Assembly (NCBI GenBank): GCA_036374175.1
Contig: DASUUH010000123.1
Location: 1-64,000 of the forward strand
Origin: JASLBX01 sp036374175
GTDB taxonomy: Bacteria; Actinomycetota; Actinomycetes; Jiangellales; Jiangellaceae
Length of the DNA: 64,000 nucleotides
Reading direction: 5' to 3'
The notes beneath the pieces are model-generated. The model was not told where the DNA came from. It did no database searches and saw only the letters and a program-made list of their open reading frames with translations. Every line of letters begins with the position of its first letter. The first letter of the stretch is position 1. This document shows, in pieces, positions 33,312 through 42,477 of the stretch. The position numbers and the translations under genes are program-made.

Positions 33312-33312
33312 T

Positions 33313-33855
33313 ATGACCATCGCACAAGAGGTTGGCCGTACCATCCGGAGACTGCGGCGTGCGGATGGACGATCACTGGCCGACCTCTCGGCAGCGGCTG
33401 ACATCAGCAAGACGACGCTGCACGCGATCGAGCAAGGCGAGGCGAATCCGACCCTGGGGACGTTGTGGGCGCTGGCTACCGCACTGGAGGTGTCGCTCGG
33501 CGAACTCATGGCACCGACGGCGTCTGCCGTCAGCGTCGTCCGGTCGGACGAGGGGCCGCGCGTCGACGGCGACGCGGTGCACGCCCGGCTACTCCACCGC
33601 ATCGCGGTGCGCGGCAGCGTGGAGATTTACGACCTCGCCATCGACTCGACGCGGCAGGAGTCCGAGCCTCACCTCCCCGGCGTCAGCGAGTGCCTCGTCG
33701 TCACGGGTGGGCGAGTCGCGGTCGGGCCGGCGGACGATCCGGTGGAACTGCAGCCGGGTGACGCGGTGCACTTCGATGCGTCGAGCAGGCACTGCTACAT
33801 AGGCGTCGGCCAGGACAACCGGGCGCTACTAGTGATGGTCCACTCGGACCGCTAG
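33313..33855 (+). CDS. XRE-family regulator with cupin domain
   Basis: The 180-residue protein has an N-terminal helix-turn-helix (IRRLRRADGRSLADLSAAAD, TLHAIEQGEANPTLGTLW) and a C-terminal cupin (GVSECLVVTGGRVAVG, LQPGDAVHFDASSRH). It begins directly after the TGTATCA palindrome, consistent with autorepression. A very long upstream extension of the same frame is an antisense shadow of the aminotransferase gene and was not used. Confidence 0.88.
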   Translation: MTIAQEVGRTIRRLRRADGRSLADLSAAADISKTTLHAIEQGEANPTLGTLWALATALEVSLGELMAPTASAVSVVRSDEGPRVDGDAVHARLLHRIAVRGSVEIYDLAIDSTRQESEPHLPGVSECLVVTGGRVAVGPADDPVELQPGDAVHFDASSRHCYIGVGQDNRALLVMVHSDR

Positions 33856-33924
33856 CGCCGCCACAACCGTCCGAGCAGCACTCCGGAGCGTGTCGGATTC
33901 CGTTATCGGGGAAACAATCACGGC

Positions 33925-35118
33925 GTGATCCGCAAGCTGCGCAGGGCCAAGTCAACAACGGCAGAGGACGACGCGCTGCCGGTAGCGCCGGTTGTCGACG
34001 ATCCTGACGTAAATACCCATCTGGGCGGCTCACCAGCGTCGGCGCCGGCTGCGGGAATGTGGCGGGATTCGTTCGGCCGTGCTGCGGTGAGGGCCGTCCA
34101 GGCTCTTGTCCTCGCTGTAGCGGGCGCGGTTGTGATCTGGTTGCTGGTGACGCTGCGCCTGGTCGTCGTTCCACTGGTTATCGCCGCCATCATCGCCAGT
34201 GCGGTCAGCCCGCTCATGCGGGCCTTGCGGGTGCGCGGCGTGCCGGCCGCCCTGTCCGCCATTGCCGCTCTTGTGGCAGGCCTCGGCGTGGTCGGATTGC
34301 TGGGGTGGCTGATCGTCGCGGCCGTCCGGGACGAGTGGAGCGAACTGCGAGATCAGGCCGTTGAGGGTCTCGAGGAACTCGAGAGGTTTCTGGTCGAGGG
34401 ACCGCTTTCGATCACCCAGGCGCAACTTCAACAGGGTCGCGAAGCCGTGGTCGAGTTGCTCTCCGGCGAGGAGGTGCGGGCCGGGGTGATCGGTGGTGCG
34501 GTACTCGCCTTCGAGGTCATCGTCGGCGTGTTCCTCACCATCGTGATCTTGTTTTTCCTTCTCAAGGACGGGCCGCGGATCTGGCGCTTTCTGTTGACCC
34601 CGGTGAGTGAGGAGCACCGCCGCCGCTTGCTCCTTGTCGGTGAACGTGCGGTCGACGTGCTCGGCGGCTACGTCCGCGGCACGGCCATCATCGCCTTTGT
34701 CGACGCGGTGATCATCGGCGTCGCGCTAGTGATCTTGCAAGTGCCGTTGGCGCTGCCGTTGGCCGTACTGGTCTTCCTCGGCGCGTTCATCCCGCTGGCC
34801 GGAGCGACAATCTCCGGCGCCTTTGCGGCTCTGGTCGCTCTGGTGGCAAACGGGTGGGTGACTGCTCTCATCGTGGTTGTGATCGTCGTGGCCGTCAACC
34901 AGATCGAGGGCGATGTGTTGGCGCCCGTGGTGTTGGGACGAGCGGTCTCTTTGCATCCCTTGGCGATTCTGCTGGCCTTGACCGGCGGCGCGATTGTCGC
35001 CGGGATCCTTGGGGCACTTCTCGCGGTTCCGATTACGGCTGTCGTGTGGACCGCGATCACGGCATGGGCCGAAACTGGGCGCGGCACAGGCGACGTGGCG
35101 CGCGCCGGCCCCACATGA
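33925..35118 (+). CDS. AI-2E family (PerM/YdgG-type) transporter
   Basis: This 397-residue membrane protein has an N-terminal cytosolic stretch, two to three helices, a periplasmic loop with a conserved leucine-rich helix (EGLEELERFLVEG), and a five-helix C-terminal core with LFFLLKDGPRI, YVRGTAIIAFVDAVIIG and VVLGRAVSLHPLAILLAL, the family signature. Members export small signals or ions (AI-2, Na+/H+). The substrate is unknown. Confidence 0.88.
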   Translation: MIRKLRRAKSTTAEDDALPVAPVVDDPDVNTHLGGSPASAPAAGMWRDSFGRAAVRAVQALVLAVAGAVVIWLLVTLRLVVVPLVIAAIIASAVSPLMRALRVRGVPAALSAIAALVAGLGVVGLLGWLIVAAVRDEWSELRDQAVEGLEELERFLVEGPLSITQAQLQQGREAVVELLSGEEVRAGVIGGAVLAFEVIVGVFLTIVILFFLLKDGPRIWRFLLTPVSEEHRRRLLLVGERAVDVLGGYVRGTAIIAFVDAVIIGVALVILQVPLALPLAVLVFLGAFIPLAGATISGAFAALVALVANGWVTALIVVVIVVAVNQIEGDVLAPVVLGRAVSLHPLAILLALTGGAIVAGILGALLAVPITAVVWTAITAWAETGRGTGDVARAGPT

Positions 35119-35259
35119 TCGCGTGCTAGATGGGATGACGTTCCGCTCTGTGCCTGCCACGCCGGCCCCCATCACAGCATGTCCCCTCGGCGCGGCTGGC
35201 CGCGGCGGGTTTGCTGCGCCGCAGGTCGCAGGTTGGAGTGGCTGGGCGGCGCCAGCGTA

Positions 35260-36441
35260 TTACCGGTACTGCTCGACGAGTGGGCAGCGGAACGTGTCCG
35301 CCCCTGCTAAGCCGACCTTGTTGAGGTAGCGGACGACGAGACCGTAGGCCTCGAGCAGGCTGGTCTCGGTGTAGCTGACCTTGTGCCGGGCGCAGTAGTC
35401 GCGCACGATGGGCCTTGCCCGGCGCAGGTTGGGTCGGGGCATGTTGGGGAACAGGTGATGCTCGATCTGGTGGTTGAGCCCGCCGAGCGCGAAGTCCATG
35501 GCGCGGCCGCCGCGGACGTTGCGGGACATCAACACCTGCCGTCGCAGAAAGTCGACCTTTTCGTTCGGCGGGACGATGGGCATGCCGATGTGGTTCGGCG
35601 CGAACGCACCGCCGAGCAGGAGTCCGAACAATCCCATCTGGACGCCGAAAAAGGCTGCTGCCTTGCCTGGTGGCAGAACGAGGAGCAGGACGGTGATGTA
35701 GCCGCCGAGCCGGGTGGCGACGAAGGTCACCTCCCACCATCGATGTTTCAACGATCGCCTGCTTATGAGTGTTTGGATGCTCGCGACGTGCAAGGCGAGC
35801 CCTTCGAGCAGCAGAAGCGGGAAGAAGAAGTAGCCCTGCCACGGCGTGAGGCGGGCGGAAAGTCCGCGTCGCGCCTGGGCGACTGCGGGGGTGAACGCGA
35901 ATGCGCCGGGGCCGATGTCAGGGTCTGCGCCCTCTTTGTTCGGATTGGCGTGGTGGCGATTGTGTTTGTTCTGCCACCAGCCGTAGCTCAGCCCAGTGAA
36001 GAGCCCGGACATCACCCGAGAGGCCCATTCGTTCCACCGGTGGGAGTTGAAGATCTGGCGGTGGGCGCTGTCGTGCCCCAGAAATCCGAACTGGGCCAGG
36101 ATGATCGCGAGCAGAGCGGCCAGCACCAGCTGGAACCACGAATTCCCAAGGAACGCGAACGCGACCCAGATGCCTGCGAACAGCGCTACCGTGATGATGA
36201 TCTTGGTCCAGTAATAGCCATACCGGCGCTTCAGGAGCCCGGAGTCTGTGATTTGACGACGCAGATCGGTGTATGCACTCACGTAGCGCTCCCGGAACGG
36301 GATGCCGGGGCTGTCCGCAGAAGTGGTTTCGGTGGCCTGTGCCGAGCCGTCGGCAGGCTCGCCGGCGTCGATTTCGTTCAATGCTGCGTCGGACCCGGCC
36401 CGGTGGCCGCGGTCGAGCGCTCGTATAGCGGGCACCTGCAT
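35260..36441 (-). CDS. Membrane fatty acid desaturase (acyl-lipid type)
   Basis: The 393-residue protein has the three histidine boxes of integral membrane di-iron desaturases: HDSAH at 123-127, HNRHH at 160-164 and HQIEHH near residue 325. Four hydrophobic helices lie between them. The HQIEHH box without an N-terminal cytochrome b5 domain points to a front-end-like acyl-lipid delta desaturase fed by ferredoxin. The long disordered N terminus (about 50 residues) is typical of actinobacterial members. It is monocistronic, with a GGAGACAGG-type site. Confidence 0.9.
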   Translation of the reverse strand: MQVPAIRALDRGHRAGSDAALNEIDAGEPADGSAQATETTSADSPGIPFRERYVSAYTDLRRQITDSGLLKRRYGYYWTKIIITVALFAGIWVAFAFLGNSWFQLVLAALLAIILAQFGFLGHDSAHRQIFNSHRWNEWASRVMSGLFTGLSYGWWQNKHNRHHANPNKEGADPDIGPGAFAFTPAVAQARRGLSARLTPWQGYFFFPLLLLEGLALHVASIQTLISRRSLKHRWWEVTFVATRLGGYITVLLLVLPPGKAAAFFGVQMGLFGLLLGGAFAPNHIGMPIVPPNEKVDFLRRQVLMSRNVRGGRAMDFALGGLNHQIEHHLFPNMPRPNLRRARPIVRDYCARHKVSYTETSLLEAYGLVVRYLNKVGLAGADTFRCPLVEQYR

Positions 36442-36579
36442 TTGTCTGCCTGTCTCCGGCCGACGCGGGCCGATTCAAATCTCGTCAGCGCCGCCGGAAA
36501 ACATGGACGATCCCATACCGACGCTGCACTTCGAGGCTAACACGCGGAAATCAGGACCGAGTCAAAAACGGACATCGCG

Positions 36580-36834
36580 TCAGATCCGGCTTGAGTGGCC
36601 GTCCCCGTCTGCATCACGGTCCTCCAGCTCCCTTTGCTCTTGCTGCTCGCGCTCCTTGTGCTCGCGCTGCAGCCGTTCCCGGCGGGCAATTGCCCACCCG
36701 CGGTCTGAAGTGTGGCCATGTAGTGCGTTCTGAAGCTCGCTGAGGATCTCTGCGGCACGTCGAGGATCGCTGGTCCACGCATCGCGCAACTCGTCGATGA
36801 GCTTGAGACCAGCACTGTTCGAGGGGGTAGCCAT
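36580..36834 (-). CDS. Small charged hypothetical protein
   Basis: This 84-residue, highly charged protein starts at an ATG preceded by a GAGGGGG run. It has an N-terminal helical half and a C-terminal coiled-coil-like Glu/Arg/Gln stretch (RERLQREHKEREQQEQRELE). No family is recognised; its length and composition resemble small actinobacterial stress or division-associated proteins. Confidence 0.5.
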   Translation of the reverse strand: MATPSNSAGLKLIDELRDAWTSDPRRAAEILSELQNALHGHTSDRGWAIARRERLQREHKEREQQEQRELEDRDADGDGHSSRI

Positions 36835-36917
36835 GGCCAAGTGTTACCACAACCGCAGCTACCATCCCCGGGGCTTGCGACCTACCGACGCGCTTCACAA
36901 CGTCTCGGCTGGGTAGC

Positions 36918-37226
36918 GTGAATGATGTGTCGGGCGAGACGTGGACCTGGGTGGTCGTAGGCCTGGTGGTGATCGGGCTGGTCACCCTGGTTGCTGCGAT
37001 CTGGTTCGTTAGGCGATTGATCATTACCCGTCGTGCACTCGGCCAGCTGGGGGTCGACGACAAGGTCGCCTTCTACGGAGCGCTCGCCTACACGATCTTT
37101 CCAATCGACCTGCTGCCGGACCCGATCTATCTGGACGACATCGGAGTGCTCGCCGCCGCCGTGTTCTACCTGACAAAGTCGCTGCGCGAGCGGCGGGAGC
37201 AAGAGGTACCGTTCCGACCGCGATGA
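36918..37226 (+). CDS. DUF1232 (YkvA-like) membrane protein
   Basis: The 102-residue protein has one N-terminal helix (WVVVGLVVIGLVTLVAAIWFV) and the DUF1232 core ALAYTIFPIDLLPDPIYLDDIGVLAAAVFYL, with the hallmark P-DLLPD-I segment. The start is a GTG. The function of the family is unknown, though members are membrane-associated. Confidence 0.8.
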   Translation: MNDVSGETWTWVVVGLVVIGLVTLVAAIWFVRRLIITRRALGQLGVDDKVAFYGALAYTIFPIDLLPDPIYLDDIGVLAAAVFYLTKSLRERREQEVPFRPR

Positions 37227-37247
37227 CCGTGCCGAGACTCGAGCCGC

Positions 37248-37819
37248 CTACTGAAGGTCGATTCGGACGGTGCCGGTGGTGCCATCTCGGTAGGTCACGT
37301 CCACCCTGACGCCGTCGCGGCTCGCGTCTTCGAGTTCGTTGCCGGGCAGCCAGAGGGCGAACCGCCCTGCCGACACCGTGGCGACCACTTCGCCGTGGCC
37401 AACGCTCTGGCAGGTGATGCCGGCCACGTCCGAGCCGACGTAACCTGCTGCGGCGGACAGCTCGCCGGCACTGGCGCTGCCCCTGCCGAGATCGGTGGCC
37501 ACGACGTCGCGCGGTCCGGGTGCGGTGTAGTTGGCAGCCAGGCGCGAGCGTCGCGGCGCCCTTGGGGCAGGTCCTCGAAGCGCCGCCAGGCGACCAGGAA
37601 AGACTCCGCGACCACGTCCTCGGCGTGGTCGGAATGCACGCGGCGCTGCACGAAGCGGAGCAGTTCGGCGTACGTCGCTTCGAACAGTGACGTGAAGCGG
37701 GGTTCGCGGTCCTGCGCCCGGGACTGGTTCCTCACACCCACTACATGTCCACCACGGGCACAAGTGTGTCTCACACTCGCTGGGACACCCCCTGAGTTGT
37801 TGGACCACGTGAGTCGCAC
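37248..37819 (-). pseudogene. ECF sigma factor fragment fused out of frame to another protein's C terminus
   Basis: One frame encodes a normal sigma-70 region 2 (SLFEATYAELLRFVQRRVHS, DVVAESFLVAWRRFEDLP) that stops making sense right after DARAWL. Region 4 is missing. A second frame contributes a well-formed but unrelated C terminus (AAGYVGSDVAGITC, RVDVTYRDGTTGTVRIDLQ) typical of the downstream protein in sigma/hypothetical gene pairs. A deletion that joined the two genes, losing region 4, explains this best. Confidence 0.65.
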
Positions 37820-37913
37820 GGGTGGTGGGTCGAGCCGAGGCGTAACATCGTGTGCTCGTCAGCGAGTATGCGGAGCAACGAGACGAAGCTCATGCAGAGC
37901 TTGAGGAGTACAG

Positions 37914-38756
37914 ATGAAGTTCATATCGTCCACTCGGATGTTCGGCTTCGCCGCCGTCGCGGCTGTTTTGGCGATCAGCGGCTGTGGTGGAGACGACGGC
38001 GACGACACCGCCACAGGCGATTCCGACGAGATCCAACTGATCCAGGAGGGCAAGCTGACCGTTTGCACCCACCTGCCGTACGAACCGTTCCAGTACCAGG
38101 ACGAGTCCGGTGAGGTTGTCGGCTTCGATGTCGACCTACTCGACCTGCTAGCCGAAGACCTGGGAGTCGAACAGGAGATTCTGAACGTCGGCGAGTGGGA
38201 GCAGGTCACGTCGGGCGCGGTTTTCGCGGCCAACAGGTGTGACGTCGGCATGGGTGCTATGACGATCACCGAGGAACGCGCCCAGGCGCTGCACATCTCC
38301 GATCCGTACTTCGACGCGACTCAGGCCTTGATCGTGCGGACGGACTCCGGCGTCGAGGGATTGGAAGACCTCGAAGGCGAACTCGTTGGCGTCCAGACGG
38401 GTACGACCGGCCAGGACTACGGCGAGGCGAACGCGGAAGAGCACGGCTACACCACACAGAACTTCGAGGACCTCGCTCTCCAGTTGAACGCCCTCAAAGC
38501 CGGCCAGATCGCGGCCGCAATCAACGACAACGTGCCGATCCTGGCCTTCGTCGAGGAAAACCCGGACACCGAGATGGCGACCGAGTTCGACACCGGTGAG
38601 AAGTATGGGTTCCCAGCGAAGAAGAACGACCCGAACGCGGAGCGTCTGATCGCGCGGCTGAACGAACTGATCGCCCAGGCGTACGAGGACGGAACCTACG
38701 ACGAGATCTACGAGAAGTGGTTCGGTGTCAAGCCGGGCGAAACCAGCGGTGACTGA
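37914..38756 (+). CDS. Polar amino acid ABC transporter substrate-binding lipoprotein
   Basis: The 280-residue protein has a lipoprotein signal peptide with a lipobox ending ISGC near residue 24. The SBP family-3 domain includes KLTVCTHLPYEPFQYQDESG, VGFDVDLLDLLAEDLG and EALHISDPYF-type segments. It captures a polar amino acid outside the membrane for the permease and ATPase that follow with overlapping frames. Ligand specificity cannot be read from the sequence. Confidence 0.9.
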   Translation: MKFISSTRMFGFAAVAAVLAISGCGGDDGDDTATGDSDEIQLIQEGKLTVCTHLPYEPFQYQDESGEVVGFDVDLLDLLAEDLGVEQEILNVGEWEQVTSGAVFAANRCDVGMGAMTITEERAQALHISDPYFDATQALIVRTDSGVEGLEDLEGELVGVQTGTTGQDYGEANAEEHGYTTQNFEDLALQLNALKAGQIAAAINDNVPILAFVEENPDTEMATEFDTGEKYGFPAKKNDPNAERLIARLNELIAQAYEDGTYDEIYEKWFGVKPGETSGD

Positions 38757-39564
38757 CACCATCCAGCCGAGGCGGAAGCTGAGCCCGCGCAAGCGGGCTC
38801 AGCGCATCCGTCTGGTTCAGTACGCCATAATTATCGCGCTCGCCATACTGGCGGCAGTCGCGGCGGACTGGTCCCAGATTGTCGATGTCTTCTTTCGGCC
38901 GTCGCTGATTAGCCGGGCGGTCACGAGCGGCCTTTTCAATGCCCTCGTGAACACGCTCGTATACACCGCCGGCGGATTCGTGCTCGGGCTGGTCGCAGGG
39001 ACGATCCTGGCGTTGATGAAGTTGAGTCAGGTGGGTCCCTACCGGTGGATGGCGACGGCTTACATCGAGTTCTTCCGGGGCCTGCCGGCGATCATCATCT
39101 TCATCGGATTCGCTCTGCTTCCACTCGCCATCCCGGGCCTGCGGATTCCGTTCCCGCCGTACGGCACGGCCTGGCTGGCACTCGGAATCGTCGCATCCGC
39201 TTACACCGCGGAGACGGTGCGAGCCGGCGTCCAAGCCGTACCCAGAGGTCAGGTCGAAGCTGCTCGCTCACTTGGTATGTCGCCATTCACGGCGAATCGC
39301 AAGATAGTGCTGCCGCAGGCGTTCAGGATCGTGCTTCCGCCCCTGACCAACGAGTTGATTTTGCTGGTCAAGGATTCATCCCTGATCTACATCATCGGTC
39401 TTACCATCGCGGCAGCGGAGTTGACGACCTTCGGTCGGCAGTTGGCCAACACCACGGCCAACCTCACACCACTGGTGGTTGCAGGTTTCTGCTACCTGCT
39501 CATCACGGTGCCACTTTCCGCCATCGTCCGCCGGATGGAAGCCTCGACTGAAAAGGCACGTTGA
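38749..39564 (+). CDS. Polar amino acid ABC transporter permease (HisM/GlnP type)
   Basis: This 271-residue membrane protein has about five helices and the EAA loop (EAARSLGMSPFTANRKIVLPQ) that docks the ATPase. The N-terminal part includes YIEFFRGLPAIIIFIGFALLP, characteristic of the HisMQ family. The GTG start overlaps the binding-protein stop by 8 bases; a longer frame start was not used. Confidence 0.92.
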   Translation: MTDTIQPRRKLSPRKRAQRIRLVQYAIIIALAILAAVAADWSQIVDVFFRPSLISRAVTSGLFNALVNTLVYTAGGFVLGLVAGTILALMKLSQVGPYRWMATAYIEFFRGLPAIIIFIGFALLPLAIPGLRIPFPPYGTAWLALGIVASAYTAETVRAGVQAVPRGQVEAARSLGMSPFTANRKIVLPQAFRIVLPPLTNELILLVKDSSLIYIIGLTIAAAELTTFGRQLANTTANLTPLVVAGFCYLLITVPLSAIVRRMEASTEKAR

Positions 39565-40322
39565 TGTCTGAACCGCTGGTTACGATCGAGAAGTTGCACA
39601 AGTCGTTCGGCGACTTGCATGTTCTAAGGGGGATCGACTTCAGCGTCGACGTCGGCGAGGTCGTTTGCGTCATCGGGCCGTCCGGCTCCGGCAAGTCGAC
39701 CCTGCTGCGCTGCATAAATCTGCTGGAACGGCCCGAGTCCGGCACGGTGCACGTGGCCGGTGTGGAGATAACCGACATCGACTGCGACATCGACGCCGCG
39801 CGCCGCCAGATTGGCATGGTGTTTCAGCAGTTCAATCTGTTCCCGCACCTGACCGCCATGGCGAACTGCACCGTCGCTCAGGAGACGGTGGCCAAGCGAT
39901 CGAAGGCCGAGGCCAGACGAATCGCCCAGGAGATGCTCGAGCGCGTCGGGTTGGCGGACAAGGTGGACCAGTACCCTGCGAAGCTCTCTGGCGGGCAGCA
40001 GCAACGGGTTGCCATCGCCCGGGCCTTGTGCATGCAACCAGCGCTGATGCTTTTCGACGAACCGACATCTGCGCTGGACCCCGAGTTGGTCGGTGACGTG
40101 CTCACGGTGATGCGAAAACTTGCCGAGGACGGCATGACGATGCTCGTGGTGACGCACGAGATGGCCTTCGCCCGAGAGGTCGCCGACCGGGTCGTTTTCA
40201 TGGACGACGGCGTGATCGTCGAAGAAGGTCGCCCCAGCGAGGTCATCGGCAAACCGCAGCACGAACGCACCCGGGTGTTTCTCAAGCGCGTCCTGGACCC
40301 GACCCACGTTCAACCGACCTGA
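39564..40322 (+). CDS. Polar amino acid ABC transporter ATPase (GlnQ type)
   Basis: The 252-residue ATPase has a Walker A motif (GPSGSGKST), Q-loop (FQQFNLFPH), signature LSGGQQQR, Walker B (LMLFDEPTSALDPE) and H-loop (VVTHEM). The ATG overlaps the permease stop (TGATG). It completes a three-gene amino acid uptake operon. Confidence 0.93.
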   Translation: MSEPLVTIEKLHKSFGDLHVLRGIDFSVDVGEVVCVIGPSGSGKSTLLRCINLLERPESGTVHVAGVEITDIDCDIDAARRQIGMVFQQFNLFPHLTAMANCTVAQETVAKRSKAEARRIAQEMLERVGLADKVDQYPAKLSGGQQQRVAIARALCMQPALMLFDEPTSALDPELVGDVLTVMRKLAEDGMTMLVVTHEMAFAREVADRVVFMDDGVIVEEGRPSEVIGKPQHERTRVFLKRVLDPTHVQPT

Positions 40323-40500
40323 CCAGGCGGTCTGCCCGCTCGACCGCATGTGCCGCGGCAATGCGCGACGTGACGTCGAGCTTGCGAAAGATGTTGCGAA
40401 GGTGGGTTTCCACGGTCTTCTAGCTGAGGTAGAGCTCCGCCGCTATCTCAGCGTTGGTCTTGCGGTCGACGACGAGCCGCGCCAGTTCCTGCTCGGCGTC
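40323..40500 (-). pseudogene. LuxR-type HTH fragment with an in-frame TAG
   Basis: The minus strand encodes a recognisable LuxR recognition region (ARLVVDRKTNAEIAAELYLS, then KTVETHLRNIFRKLDVTSRI). A TAG stop replaces the glutamate normally found between 'LS' and 'KTV'. The N-terminal sensor half is absent; the homology ends abruptly near 40500, where a membrane protein fragment begins on the other strand. It is a relic. Confidence 0.7.
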
Positions 40501-41004
40501 ATGCTCGGGTTGGCCGCGCTGGCCGTGGCGTCACTGATCGCGATGGCGTGGTGGGTGCGCAATCGAGGGCGGTTCGGGTCTGTTGCCAGTGCCGTCTTGC
40601 GGTCGTTGTATGCCGTCGTGCTCGGGCTGGGCGGCTGGCTCCTCGGCGTCCTTCTCGTCCTCGCGACTATGCCTGGCGTCTCACTGGACAGCCAGGTCAT
40701 GGCCGTGGTCGCCGTCGGTGGCCCGATTGCGCTCGGGGTCTACTGGGCCTGGGTGCACCGCGAGTGGACGGCGCGGACGAAGGCCGTCGGGTGCCTTAGT
40801 GCGGTCATAGGGGCATTCGCGGGCGCATGGCTGGGCTGGCACGCAACAAGCGGACTCATGGCAATGCCTACCGCGATTGTGGGCGCCGTGCTCGGCAGCA
40901 ATCTTGCCCTTATCGCGCTCGACGTCTTCGACGTACCGGCGGTAGGTCTTGCCATAGGATCCCCTACCGGTCAGAGACCTGAGCCGGCACACCTCGCGCG
41001 CTAA
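40501..41004 (+). CDS. Membrane protein, probably 5'-truncated
   Basis: About 167 residues with four to five hydrophobic helices (AVASLIAMAWWV, AVVLGLGGWLLGVLLVLATM, VVAVGGPIALGVYWAWVH, AFAGAWLGWHATSGLM). The reading frame continues upstream, but that part is antisense to a LuxR relic and not coding-like. The ATG used lies at the junction with no good ribosome site, so the gene has probably lost its 5' end in the same rearrangement. Confidence 0.45.
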   Translation: MLGLAALAVASLIAMAWWVRNRGRFGSVASAVLRSLYAVVLGLGGWLLGVLLVLATMPGVSLDSQVMAVVAVGGPIALGVYWAWVHREWTARTKAVGCLSAVIGAFAGAWLGWHATSGLMAMPTAIVGAVLGSNLALIALDVFDVPAVGLAIGSPTGQRPEPAHLAR

Positions 41005-41029
41005 TCGGAATTGACACTGCGGCGAGGGC

Positions 41030-42232
41030 TCAGGCGCGGTCGCGCAGCTCCGGGCCGCCGACCGTAACCGGGCGCCCGGCAACGGCGCCGGCAACTCCGA
41101 TCGATGCGGCCAGCCCGATCACTACTATCCCTGGCACAACCCACGAGCCGGTCAGCTCGTACAGGACGCCGATGACGACCGGCCCGGCCGCGCCGACCAG
41201 GTAACCGACGAGCTGGATCATCGCCGACAACCCGTTGGCGGCCACGGAATCGCGAGCACGCAGAACGACGAGCGTGAGAGCAAGTGCGATGCCGGCACCC
41301 TGGGCCACTCCACCGACGAAAGTCCACAGCGGCCAGGCGGCCGGCCATGCCAGCAGGCCGGCCGGCATGACGGCCCACCCAACGGCGATCAACGCGGCCA
41401 GCCAGACCTGACTGGGCCGCACCTTGATAAGTATCGAGACGAGGAGTGTCCCAGCGATTCCCATGACCTGGAACACGGCTTGGCCTATTCCAGCTGCGCC
41501 AAGGTCGACGCCGGCCTCGTCGATGAGCAGCGTCGGCAGCCAGGCCGTCATGGCGAAGTACGCAGCCGCCTGGGCGCCCATCAACGCAGATAGGCCCCAC
41601 GCGACTCGGCTCCGCCAGAGACCGGCGATCGAGGGCCGAGCCGGTTCGACGTCCGGACGCGCACCTTGACGTCGGGCGTGGGTCGTCACGTACCACAACA
41701 ATGCCGCTGCAATGGCCAGCAGCGCCCACGCCGCGAGGCCGATCCGCCAATTCGATGCGGCCGCTACCGGAGCTGTCACGGCCGCTGCCGCCGCTGCGCC
41801 TACGATCAGGAAGGCGGTGAACAGACCCATCACAGGGCCGACTCGAGTGGCGAAGTCACGCTTGATCACAACCGGCCCGAGCACGTTGCCGATGGTCATC
41901 GCTGCACCGATGATGACGGTGACGACCAGCAGGGTTACTGTTCCAGCGGCCACCCGCCATGCCGTGCCGACAGCGATGGCGACGCAGGCGAACAGGATCG
42001 CTCGATCCAGCCCGATGCGGTGCCCCAGCCACGCGGCCGCGGGCGCGAACACAGCGAACGACAACACCGGGAGCGTCGTGAGCAACCCTGCCGTGGCTGC
42101 CGATAAACCGAGATCGGCCCGGATCTCAGGCAGGACCGGAGATACGGCGGCGATGGACGCTCGCAAGTTGAAGGCGACCAACATCAGCGCGGCCAGGTGC
42201 AGACCGGCCAGCGGCACGAGGGGCCGGTTCAC
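41030..42232 (-). CDS. MFS transporter, CynX/NimT family
   Basis: The protein of about 400 residues has 12 helices and the CynX-type opening LMLVAFNLRASIAAVSPVLPEIRADLGLS. These transporters move cyanate, nitroimidazoles or other small anions. The GTG start was chosen because the upstream part of the frame lacks helices and coding character. The nearest nitrogen-scavenging genes are over 20 kb away, so no link is claimed. Confidence 0.8.
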   Translation of the reverse strand: MNRPLVPLAGLHLAALMLVAFNLRASIAAVSPVLPEIRADLGLSAATAGLLTTLPVLSFAVFAPAAAWLGHRIGLDRAILFACVAIAVGTAWRVAAGTVTLLVVTVIIGAAMTIGNVLGPVVIKRDFATRVGPVMGLFTAFLIVGAAAAAAVTAPVAAASNWRIGLAAWALLAIAAALLWYVTTHARRQGARPDVEPARPSIAGLWRSRVAWGLSALMGAQAAAYFAMTAWLPTLLIDEAGVDLGAAGIGQAVFQVMGIAGTLLVSILIKVRPSQVWLAALIAVGWAVMPAGLLAWPAAWPLWTFVGGVAQGAGIALALTLVVLRARDSVAANGLSAMIQLVGYLVGAAGPVVIGVLYELTGSWVVPGIVVIGLAASIGVAGAVAGRPVTVGGPELRDRA

Positions 42233-42477
42233 GGGCGGCCCAAAGCGGCTCGCGACACCATCAGGCCGTCCTCGTCTTACACGCTGCTCGCTGCTGGCAT
42301 GGTCGTCGCAATCGTCGCACAGAACAGCGGACTCCCATGCGGGAGTGTCGGAGATGGGAGTCTGCGCTCGGACTCGCCGTCCGTACCTGAACGGCGAGTA
42401 CACAACAACCGCCACCCGCGGCGGACGGCACGGGTGGCGATCGCTGTTAGCTCATGTGAGCCTGCGACAGAGCTAGA

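Noticed and set aside
32374..33312. Long in-frame extension upstream of the second XRE-cupin gene
   Set aside because: It lies antisense to the aminotransferase gene, has no protein-like domain and precedes a well-supported ATG; high GC makes such long antisense frames common.
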